Part shown: positions 1-8,277 of the stretch, piece by piece
Numbering within the stretch: the first letter of the stretch is position 1
How the letters are laid out: the number at the start of each line of letters is the position of its first letter
Assembly: GCA_900556405.1 (NCBI GenBank)
Contig: USPB01000060.1
Location: 1-10,181, forward strand
Direction of reading: 5' to 3'
DNA length: 10,181 nt
DNA from: an uncultured Actinomyces sp.
GTDB lineage: Bacteria > Actinomycetota > Actinomycetes > Actinomycetales > Actinomycetaceae
The notes under the pieces: generated by a model
What the model was told of the DNA's origin: nothing
The model's input: the letters and a program-made list of their open reading frames with translations, nothing else
The model's database searches: none
Program-made: the position numbers and the translations under genes

Positions 1-2
1 AA

Positions 3-1523
3 CTCCCCGCCGTCGAGGTCCTCGCGCGTGTGGACTGCCTGTGCCTCGACAAGACGGGTACGCTCACCACCGGCGGCATTCGCGTGCGGGGCGTCGAAGT
101 CGTCTCCGGTGACGAGGCCTCGGTCCTCCGCGCTCTGGCGAGCGCAGCAAGCGATCGTACCAACGCGACCGCGGAGGCCATTTGGGAGCACCTCGGCGAG
201 TCTGAGTGCTCAGGCGCAGCCGAGCGTATCGAGTGGTCCGTCCCCTTCTCTTCGGCCCGCAAGTGGAGCGCGTGGGGGAGTGAGCGTGAATCCTGGATCC
301 TCGGTGCCCCCGAGTTCATCATCGACGAGGCCTCGGCTGCCAATGCCGAACTCCTCGCGAAGGTGCGTGGCATCGCTCAGGAAGGCTCCCGCGTGGTGGC
401 CCTCGTCCACGCCGACGAGGCTGTAATCGATGACGAGCTTCCCGCACGCCGTCGTGTTGCAGCCCTCGTGGTCCTCGAGGAGGACCTGCGCCCCGATGCG
501 GCCGAGACTCTCGAGTACTTCCGGTCCCAGGACGTGCACGTGCGCGTCATCTCGGGCGACAACCCGACGACGGTGGGCGCGCTGGCCGCGCAGGCGGGCC
601 TAACCGCTCCCGACGGCTCGCCCGCGCGCCTCATGGACGCGCGAGACCTGCCGGAGGACCTGACCTCCGAGGCATTCATCGACGCAATCGAGAACCACGA
701 CGTGTTTGGGCGCGTGACTCCCGAGCAGAAGCGTGCGATGGTCGGTGCACTCCAGGCGCGCGACCACTGCGTCGCCATGACGGGCGACGGCGTGAACGAC
801 GCACTCGCGCTCAAGGATGCCGACCTGGGTATCGCGATGGGCAACGGTACGCAGGCCACGAAGGCGGTCGCGCAGATCGTCCTGGTCGACTCGAAGTTCT
901 CGGTGCTGCCGGGTGTCCTGTCGGAGGGCCGCCGCATCATCGCCAACATGGAACGCGTCTCCTCGCTGTTCCTGGCGAAGACCACCTACGCGGCCGTCCT
1001 CGTCATCGTGACGGCGCTGGTCGGCTGGCGCTACCCGTTCCTGCCGCGCCAGTTCAGCTACATCGACTCGCTGACCATCGGTATTCCCGCGTTCTTCCTG
1101 GCGCTGTGGCCGAACCCGCGCCGCTACGTGCCCGGATTCTTGAAGCGGACGCTGTCGCTCGCGATGCCGACGGGCATCATCCTGGCAGCCGCCGCCCTCA
1201 CCGCCTTCGGCATCGTCGATGGTCCCCCGCAGGCGCGCGAGTCCACGGCCGCGATTCTTTCCCTCATGCTGGGCGCCATCTGGCTTCTCGTCATCACCTC
1301 GCGTCCGCTGTCGACCTGGAAGTGGGTGCTCTTGGTGAGCGTCATTTCCGCGACCGTGGGTGGCGTGCTCATTCCGCCCGTGCGCCACTTCTTCTCGATG
1401 GTCGCCCCGTCGAGTTACGAGTGGCTCGTTATCGCGTGCGTCGGTGCCTGCGCCGCCCTCCTCATCGAGGTCGCTCAGCGCATCTTCTACGCGCGCCAGT
1501 TTGCTCGCTCCTTGGAGGGCTGA
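3..1523 (+). CDS. P-type cation-transporting ATPase, CtpE-like, 5'-truncated by window edge
   Basis: This is the C-terminal 506 residues of a P-type ATPase that couples ATP hydrolysis to cation transport across the cytoplasmic membrane. The reading frame is already open at base 3, so the gene starts upstream; the actuator domain and first membrane helices are missing only because the window begins here. Visible residues 16-21 are the phosphorylation motif DKTGTL, 101-104 GAPE (nucleotide-binding domain, with Leu where many homologues have Lys before it), about 182-187 VISGDN, and 260-266 TGDGVND (Mg-binding hinge). About six hydrophobic helices follow (roughly 320-342, 350-368, 386-404, 416-432, 438-457, 470-490), as in the ten-helix P2/P3-like layout. 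The segment around 348-370 (SLTIGIPAFFLALWPNP) resembles, from memory, mycobacterial CtpE, which is linked to calcium uptake. No heavy-metal-binding CPC motif is visible in this part. The ATPase family is certain; the ion is inferred. A hairpin follows 17 bases after the stop. Confidence 0.93.
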   Translation, partial: LPAVEVLARVDCLCLDKTGTLTTGGIRVRGVEVVSGDEASVLRALASAASDRTNATAEAIWEHLGESECSGAAERIEWSVPFSSARKWSAWGSERESWILGAPEFIIDEASAANAELLAKVRGIAQEGSRVVALVHADEAVIDDELPARRRVAALVVLEEDLRPDAAETLEYFRSQDVHVRVISGDNPTTVGALAAQAGLTAPDGSPARLMDARDLPEDLTSEAFIDAIENHDVFGRVTPEQKRAMVGALQARDHCVAMTGDGVNDALALKDADLGIAMGNGTQATKAVAQIVLVDSKFSVLPGVLSEGRRIIANMERVSSLFLAKTTYAAVLVIVTALVGWRYPFLPRQFSYIDSLTIGIPAFFLALWPNPRRYVPGFLKRTLSLAMPTGIILAAAALTAFGIVDGPPQARESTAAILSLMLGAIWLLVITSRPLSTWKWVLLVSVISATVGGVLIPPVRHFFSMVAPSSYEWLVIACVGACAALLIEVAQRIFYARQFARSLEG

Positions 1524-1540
1524 GCTCAGGCGGATGCGAA

Positions 1541-1580
1541 GCGAGGCCGGCGTCGGGTGTGAACCCGGCCCCGGCCTCGT
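1541..1580. terminator. Bidirectional terminator hairpin between ATPase and YciI genes
   Basis: The arms CGAGGCCGG (1542-1550) and CCGGCCTCG (1571-1579) are exact reverse complements. An inner CGGGT/ACCCG pairing (1554-1558 with 1563-1567) closes on a GTGA loop. A short T-rich run (TTCGTTT) follows on the plus strand. The hairpin lies between the stop codons of two convergent genes, so it can serve both. Its right half contains GGCCCCGGCCTCGT (1567-1580), which recurs in the hairpins near 5327 and 6243. Confidence 0.75.
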
Positions 1581-1593
1581 TCGTTTGCTGCGA

Positions 1594-1881
1594 TCAGAAC
1601 GCCCGAATGACGGGGTTCCACTCGCGGATGAGGCGTGCCTGAATGACCTCCGCGACGTAGAAGGGATCCTCGTTGAGGATGCGCTCGACGTCGGCCTGGC
1701 TCTCGGCGTTGATGAGGATCAGGGCGCCGGGGATCTCGCCAACGAGGGGACCGGACGCAATGTTGATTCCCTGCTCGAGCAGGCCGGACAGGAACGCGCG
1801 GTGCGTCGGGCGAACCTCGTCCATGGTCTCGGTCATCGACGGGTTGTAGACGTATTCAACTGCGTAGTAAGCCATACGCAT
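1594..1881 (-). CDS. YciI family protein
   Basis: This is a 95-residue cytoplasmic protein of the YciI family, small dimeric alpha/beta proteins of ferredoxin-like fold whose reaction is mostly unknown. It is a typical single-domain length. Residues 24-45 (RPTHRAFLSGLLEQGINIASGP) carry the family pattern of a conserved Arg/His, a hydrophobic helix and then a Gly-Pro turn. Residues 72-74 are the conserved DPF, followed by Val-Ile and a C-terminal REWNPV. The start at 1881 is preferred because AGGG lies 8 bases upstream; a second in-frame ATG two codons later (MAYYAVEY) is possible. It is transcribed divergently from uvrA, with 48 bp between start codons, and convergently with the ATPase. The uvrA neighbourhood suggests no direct functional link. 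The family call is firm and the role unknown. Confidence 0.88.
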   Translation of the reverse strand: MRMAYYAVEYVYNPSMTETMDEVRPTHRAFLSGLLEQGINIASGPLVGEIPGALILINAESQADVERILNEDPFYVAEVIQARLIREWNPVIRAF

Positions 1882-1929
1882 AACACTAGCCCTGATCCCG
1901 GCATTTGCCTAGATGACGGATAGTATCGA
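1882..1929. promoter_or_regulatory. Divergent promoter region of the YciI gene and uvrA
   Basis: This 48-bp gap must hold, or overlap, the 5' control signals of both divergent genes. The only core-promoter-like words I see are TAGTAT (1921-1926) on the plus strand and the overlapping TACTAT (1925-1920) on the minus strand, neither with a convincing -35 partner at normal spacing. If TAGTAT were the uvrA -10 element, the transcript would be nearly leaderless. The ribosome site of uvrA is weak (GGAT at 1918-1921, 8 bases from ATG), which would fit. I see no good match to the actinobacterial LexA box (TCGAAC-N4-GTTCGA type) here, although uvrA is often SOS-controlled. Confidence 0.35.
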
Positions 1930-4797
<2,868 letters not shown>

Positions 4798-4808
4798 CCA
4801 GAGCGGTT

Positions 4809-4812
4809 AGGA
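4809..4812 (+). promoter_or_regulatory. Ribosome binding site choosing the start at 4821
   Basis: AGGA lies 8 bases before the ATG at 4821. The alternative in-frame ATG at 4812 overlaps this AGGA and has no Shine-Dalgarno sequence of its own, so 4821 is preferred. Confidence 0.65.
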
Positions 4813-4820
4813 TGGGCCTT

Positions 4821-5306
4821 ATGCTTCCCGGTTACCGCTATTTCGGCCACATGTACTACTGGCCAGCATGGGTCCACCTCATCGTCATTGCGCTCATGGG
4901 CGTCGCAGCGGCGCTCACGATCTCCGCGCTCATGGCACGCGGGGTCGGTCGATCGCGCGTCTTCGGCCTGAGCTGCGGCTTCGTGGCGGGCATCGGAAAC
5001 CTGAGCCTGTGCGTTCTCGTGCAGGCGGAGGCCCGGCACACGTGGCATATGGGTATCGTGGGCGCGCTCTATACGGTCGCGTTCGTCTTCTTACTGATGA
5101 CCCTCGTGTCTTTGTGGAGCGGCGGTTCGAGCGGTTTCCTGTGGTCGCGAGCCTTCCACCTGTTCCTGGCGGTCGCGATGGCGATCGCCGGCATCATGGA
5201 GTTTGCCTACCGTCTGGCGTACTGGATTCCTCTGCCCGTCGCGGGCGTCGCTGTCCTGCTCGCTCTGTTCTGCGCATTCGTCGCCGGTCGCAACAGCCGG
5301 GACTAG
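4821..5306 (+). CDS. Small five-helix integral membrane protein of unknown function
   Basis: I do not recognise this 161-residue protein. It is strongly hydrophobic, with about five predicted membrane helices (residues 15-38, 47-68, 78-99, 111-132, 135-155) and a short aromatic N-terminus (MLPGYRYFGHMYYWP). There is no cleavable signal peptide, and no catalytic or ligand motif stands out. Charged residues are few and sit in loops (ARGVGRSR at 39-46, RNSRD at the end), which suggests a cytoplasmic C-terminus by the positive-inside rule. Codon and base use match uvrA, so it appears native. It starts 23 bp after the uvrA stop with its own AGGA site and is followed by a perfect hairpin, so the likely unit is uvrA plus this gene. 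A role in repair cannot be inferred from position alone. Confidence 0.75.
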   Translation: MLPGYRYFGHMYYWPAWVHLIVIALMGVAAALTISALMARGVGRSRVFGLSCGFVAGIGNLSLCVLVQAEARHTWHMGIVGALYTVAFVFLLMTLVSLWSGGSSGFLWSRAFHLFLAVAMAIAGIMEFAYRLAYWIPLPVAGVAVLLALFCAFVAGRNSRD

Positions 5307-5326
5307 GCGACCCTCAACGTACAAAC

Positions 5327-5361
5327 TGGCCCCGGCCTCGTCATGAACGAGGCCGGGGCCA
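5327..5361 (+). terminator. Perfect 15-bp stem terminator hairpin after the uvrA unit
   Basis: TGGCCCCGGCCTCGT (5327-5341) and ACGAGGCCGGGGCCA (5347-5361) are exact reverse complements around the 5-base loop CATGA. It lies 20 bases after the stop at 5306. It is followed by the pyrimidine-rich CTCTCTCCT, not a pure T run, as is common for high-GC actinobacterial terminators. Confidence 0.85.
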
Positions 5362-5453
5362 CTCTCTCCTCAAAGGTGCTTGTATTTTCTTCGTTCACGG
5401 TGAGTAAGTGGTAGTAGAAGGGCAGAGCTGTCTAATGGCAATACGGCGATGTT

Positions 5454-5459
5454 TATAAT
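5454..5459 (+). promoter_or_regulatory. Possible -10 promoter element
   Basis: This is a perfect TATAAT in the AT-rich stretch. The hexamer 17 bases upstream (TCTAAT, 5431-5436) is a poor -35. If it is used, transcription would begin near 5466 and give a leader of about 300 bases before the ATG at 5767. Such words arise by chance in AT-rich DNA, so this is only a candidate. Confidence 0.3.
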
Positions 5460-5550
5460 GCTATGTTAACTGTGTGTCAATTGCCAAAATTCTGTTCATG
5501 CTACTGTTATCGGCCTAGTAGTTTGCTTAGTTTTATGGGAAAAATGACAA

Positions 5551-5562
5551 GTCCGGTTTGGG
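5551..5562 (+). repeat. 12-bp direct repeat, copy 1
   Basis: GTCCGGTTTGGG is identical to bases 5582-5593. Start-to-start distance is 31 bp, close to three helical turns, so both copies face the same side of the DNA. This is compatible with a paired regulator-binding site upstream of the membrane-protein gene; no regulator is known. Confidence 0.5.
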
Positions 5563-5581
5563 CTGATGTTTGTTAATTGTG

Positions 5582-5593
5582 GTCCGGTTTGGG
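5582..5593 (+). repeat. 12-bp direct repeat, copy 2
   Basis: This is the second copy of GTCCGGTTTGGG, ending 173 bases before the chosen start at 5767. The flanking bases differ between copies (GCTGATG after the first, ACTGTGA after the second), so only the 12-base core is shared. Confidence 0.5.
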
Positions 5594-5752
5594 ACTGTGA
5601 AGGATCTTATCTGTGGATAGGAGAAGGTGATGTAGTTGGCATTGAAGATGAGTGTAAACATATGACACGCCGAGAGGTTCGGTGCTTGACTTCTGCCGCG
5701 GATCGTACGCTGGGGGAGATGGTCGAATATCCGTTCGATTATTTCTTCACCG

Positions 5753-5758
5753 AAAGGA
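5753..5758 (+). promoter_or_regulatory. Ribosome binding site choosing the start at 5767
   Basis: AAAGGA lies 8 bases before the ATG at 5767. The longer in-frame alternative beginning at ATG 5566 has no purine-rich site in front of it, so this site decides the start. Confidence 0.65.
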
Positions 5759-5766
5759 ACAGAACA

Positions 5767-6264
5767 ATGTCCGAAGTTCATTCATCAATCAGTGGTCCAG
5801 GCGTAGGAATCGCCTGGATCTTTCTACTAGGGTCCATCGGCGCGTTCTTTGCGTACGCGCCGAAGAGTCAGGCGGATGTTGATTGGCGCCCTGGACTAGT
5901 CTTGCTCAATCCGATGATAGGAGCGATCAGCGCCATCTATCTCGGCTATCGTATGCAGGCTGGGTGGTGGGTTCCGATTCTCCTCGCTGCAGTTTCTGCA
6001 TGCCTTGCAGCCATTGTGCTTTGGGGCAATGAGTACCGCTGCGCATCGGTATGGACCTGGTTCATCGCTTTTTTCAACATTACGTCAATCTATCGGATTG
6101 CCTTCGAGAAGCAAGCTTGGCTTTTGTGGCTTCTGGGGGTCAGCGCTCAGATTGTGGTGTTTGTATGGCTGTGCATCGCTGTCTACCTAAGTTACAGAGA
6201 GACTGTTGCTACCTGGCTTCGAGAAGTCTTCTTTGAATTCATGCGGCCCCGACCTCGTCTATGA
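5767..6264 (+). CDS. Hypothetical five-helix membrane protein in low-GC segment
   Basis: I do not recognise this 165-residue protein. About five hydrophobic helices are visible (residues 12-31, 43-62, 67-87, 94-112, 117-142), rich in Trp and aromatic residues, followed by an amphipathic, charged tail (RETVATWLREVFFEF) and the basic end MRPRPRL. The start is set by AAAGGA 8 bases upstream; the frame stays open back to 5566, so a longer form cannot be excluded. Codon use is less GC-biased than in the neighbours (many T- or A-ending codons; the line at 5941 counts 58% G+C), which suggests acquired DNA. The last seven codons form the 5' arm of the following terminator hairpin and the stop codon lies in its loop, so the C-terminus may be a recombination product and not the ancestral end. 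It is convergent with the acyl-CoA ligase at 6315. Expression is unproven. Confidence 0.6.
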   Translation: MSEVHSSISGPGVGIAWIFLLGSIGAFFAYAPKSQADVDWRPGLVLLNPMIGAISAIYLGYRMQAGWWVPILLAAVSACLAAIVLWGNEYRCASVWTWFIAFFNITSIYRIAFEKQAWLLWLLGVSAQIVVFVWLCIAVYLSYRETVATWLREVFFEFMRPRPRL

Positions 6265-6280
6265 ACGAGGCCGGGGCCGC
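6243..6280. terminator. Terminator hairpin between convergent membrane-protein and ligase genes
   Basis: The arms are GCGGCCCCGACCTCGT (6243-6258) and ACGAGGCCGGGGCCGC (6265-6280) around the loop CTATGA. The single imperfect pair (A6252 against C6271) is an A-C mismatch in a plus-strand transcript but a G-U wobble in a minus-strand transcript, so the fold is slightly better for the ligase operon, whose stop is 35 bases away. On the plus strand it overlaps the end of the membrane-protein gene. Bases 6261-6278 are identical to 5343-5360. Confidence 0.8.
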
Positions 6281-6314
6281 TTCGTGTCTACGGAGAGTCC
6301 GCGCGGGTGCCGGG

Positions 6315-8231
6315 TTACTCCTGGTTCTTCGCTGCTTCGCCCGACGCGTACAGGGCGTCGACCTCGTCGGCGTAGTCGGTCAGGACGCGGCGGCGCTTGA
6401 GCTTGAGGGAGGGTGTCATGTAGCCGTTCTCCACGGTGAAGGCAGCGTTGACGATGCGGTAGCGGCGGATCGACTCGGCGCGAGAGACCGCCTGGTTGGC
6501 GCGGGCGATCGCCTTCTCCAGCGATTCTCGTACCTCGGGTAGGTTCGCGGCCTGCGCGGCATCCACGACAGGCAGGCCGTGGGTTGCCAGCCACTCGGGC
6601 AGCATCTCCGTGTCCAGGGCGATGAGCGCGCCGATGTACGGGCGGTTGTCGCCGACCACGATGATGTTCGCGATGAGCGGGTGCGTCGACAGGGACTCTT
6701 CGAGGACCTCGGGGGAGACGTTCTTGCCGCCCGCGGTGACAATGAGTTCCTTCTTGCGGCCCGTGATGCGCAGGTGGCCGCGATCGTCGATGGAGGCGAG
6801 GTCGCCGGTCTTGAACCAGCCGTCGACGTATGCCTCGGCCGTGGCCTCGGGCAGGTTGTGGTAGCCCTTCGACACGGAGATGCCCTGGACGAGGAGCTCG
6901 CCGTCGGGAGCGATCTTCATGCGGTTGCCGGGCCAGGGGAAGCCCACCGAGTCCGGCGGGAAGTCCTGCGGCGTCTCCACGGAGATCGGGCCGGTCGTCT
7001 CGGACAAACCGTAGCCCTGCAGGAGCGTGATGCCCAGGCCGCGATAGAAGTTTGCGAGGTCGAGGGCCAGGGGAGCGCCACCCGAGATGATCGTGTGCAG
7101 GTTCGGGCCCAGGATCGCGCGGACCTTCGACAGGACGAGCGCGTCGGCGACGCGTCCGCGCAGCTTGAGCGCGGTCGACGGGCCGGGGGACGGCATCGCC
7201 GAAGCATCGGGAATGGGCGTCGTGTCGGGGCCGGGACCAGCGACGGCAGACTCGGGCAGGGGAGAATCGACGTAGGCGGTGGCCTTGGACAGGGCGCGCG
7301 CCTGCTTGGCAGCCCACGCGAACATCCGGCCCTTCATGCCGCCGCCGGCCTTCGCGGCCGCGGCGTTGTAGACCTTCTCCATGACCCGCGGAACCACGAG
7401 GAGCATCGTCGGCTTGAAGGTCGCGATGTCGTTGACGAGGTTGCGTGTGTCGGGGGAGAACGCGGTGACGCCCTGGCCCGCAAGCAGGCAGTACATAACG
7501 AAACGCGCGAGCACGTGGGCGACCGGCAGGAAGAGTAGAGAGCGCGACTTCGGATCGTTGATGAGGAGAGGCAGGAAGTCGTAGGCCTGCAGCATCGGCG
7601 AGATGAAGTTGCCGTGCGTGAGCACGACGCCCTTGGGCATGCCGGTCGTGCCGGAGGTATAGATGACCGTCGCCTCGTCGCTCAGTTTCACGGCGTCGGT
7701 GCGCTCGCGCACCTGCTCGACGCTCACACCCTGAGCGGCGCCCGTCATGACGCGCTCGGCGCCCCGGTCCAGGGAAAGGATATGGCGGACACCTTCGGTG
7801 CGCACGGATTCGACCAGCTCAGCCTGCTGCGTGGTGGCCGTAATGACGATCCGCACGTCGGCGTCGGACAGGATGTGCGCGATCTGCGAGGCCGAGTCTG
7901 TCTCGTAGATGGGCACGGTGATGGCGCCGCAGGACAGTGCGGCGACGTCGATGAGCGCCCACTCGTAGGAGGTGGGTGCCAGGATCGCCAGGTGGTCGCC
8001 GGGCTCGAGCCCAATGCCGATGAGGCCACGCGCAATCGAGTCGGCCTCGCTGAGGAAGGTCTCCATCGTGACCGGGCGCCACGCGCCGACATTGGAGCGG
8101 CGCTCGATCGCGACCTGCCCGGGGTGAGACGCCACGCGCTGGTGGAGCATCTTCGGCAGGTTCATGTCCTCGGTAGCTTCTCGGGTCGCGATCGACTCCC
8201 ATGAGCCGTCGGCGAGCCTACGTACCGTCAT
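6315..8231 (-). CDS. Long-chain fatty acid-CoA ligase (AMP-forming), FadD15 type, paralogue 1
   Basis: This 638-residue enzyme of the ANL superfamily activates a long-chain fatty acid with ATP to acyl-AMP, then transfers it to CoA, at the cytoplasmic side of the membrane. Motifs in order: P-loop YTSGTTGMPKG (191-201), LPVAHVLAR (235-243), SGGAPL (383-388), GYGLSETTG (406-414), WFKTGDL (472-478), GRKKELIVTAGGKN (491-504), and near the end TPSLK (606-610), whose Lys610 is in the expected place for the catalytic lysine. The sequence follows mycobacterial FadD15 throughout, by memory. Compared with its neighbour it carries a Pro/Ala/Ser-rich insert (about 319-355). The start at 8231 has AAAGGA 5 bases upstream. 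It lies 46 bp after the paralogous ligase, with no promoter or terminator visible between, so one operon is likely. Chain-length preference cannot be read from the sequence. Confidence 0.95.
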   Translation of the reverse strand: MTVRRLADGSWESIATREATEDMNLPKMLHQRVASHPGQVAIERRSNVGAWRPVTMETFLSEADSIARGLIGIGLEPGDHLAILAPTSYEWALIDVAALSCGAITVPIYETDSASQIAHILSDADVRIVITATTQQAELVESVRTEGVRHILSLDRGAERVMTGAAQGVSVEQVRERTDAVKLSDEATVIYTSGTTGMPKGVVLTHGNFISPMLQAYDFLPLLINDPKSRSLLFLPVAHVLARFVMYCLLAGQGVTAFSPDTRNLVNDIATFKPTMLLVVPRVMEKVYNAAAAKAGGGMKGRMFAWAAKQARALSKATAYVDSPLPESAVAGPGPDTTPIPDASAMPSPGPSTALKLRGRVADALVLSKVRAILGPNLHTIISGGAPLALDLANFYRGLGITLLQGYGLSETTGPISVETPQDFPPDSVGFPWPGNRMKIAPDGELLVQGISVSKGYHNLPEATAEAYVDGWFKTGDLASIDDRGHLRITGRKKELIVTAGGKNVSPEVLEESLSTHPLIANIIVVGDNRPYIGALIALDTEMLPEWLATHGLPVVDAAQAANLPEVRESLEKAIARANQAVSRAESIRRYRIVNAAFTVENGYMTPSLKLKRRRVLTDYADEVDALYASGEAAKNQE

Positions 8232-8236
8232 TGCGG

Positions 8237-8242
8237 TCCTTT
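8237..8242 (-). promoter_or_regulatory. Ribosome binding site of ligase paralogue 1
   Basis: AAAGGA on the minus strand sits 5 bases before the ATG at 8231, supporting that start and independent re-initiation after the upstream ligase stops at 8278. The rest of the 46-base gap shows no clear promoter or hairpin. Confidence 0.6.
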
Positions 8243-8277
8243 CGTGGGGTGGGCGCTGTGCGCCGTGCGTGGTGGGA

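Larger units (their letters stand above)
5307..5766. other. 460-bp AT-rich intergenic region
   Basis: This is the longest gene-free stretch in the window. It opens with the hairpin at 5327-5361 and then turns abruptly AT-rich: by hand count the lines starting at 5461 and 5521 are about 37-38% G+C, against 65% for a uvrA line. Inside I see a perfect TATAAT at 5454-5459, flanked by a 7-bp inverted pair (TGGCAAT 5436-5442, ATTGCCA 5480-5486). A 12-bp direct repeat lies at 5551 and 5582. The plus-strand frame of the next gene is open back to an ATG at 5566, but that ATG has no ribosome site, and the peptide it would add (67 residues) looks like no family I know. I see no tRNA-like or structured RNA with confidence. 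Confidence 0.6.

Noticed and set aside
30..32. GTG at 30 as the true start of the P-type ATPase
   Set aside because: The frame is open to the left edge of the window, and a start just before DKTGTL would remove the actuator domain and transport helices. The gene simply begins outside the window.
5566..5766. Longer N-terminus for the 5767 membrane protein, starting at ATG 5566
   Set aside because: In frame and open, but no Shine-Dalgarno before 5566, whereas AAAGGA is well placed before 5767. The added 67 residues are not hydrophobic and fit no family I know.
5533..5781. Minus-strand 82-codon frame in the AT-rich leader
   Set aside because: No ribosome site at its start, no recognisable motif, and it overlaps the start and ribosome site of the plus-strand gene. 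Probably chance, though in low-GC DNA I cannot fully exclude it.
6259..7317. Long minus-strand open frame overlapping the first acyl-CoA ligase, plus similar frames over the second (8897-9880)
   Set aside because: These are alternative frames of the same strand as the real ligases, dominated by Arg/Pro/His, without recognisable motifs. The ligase frames carry every ANL motif.
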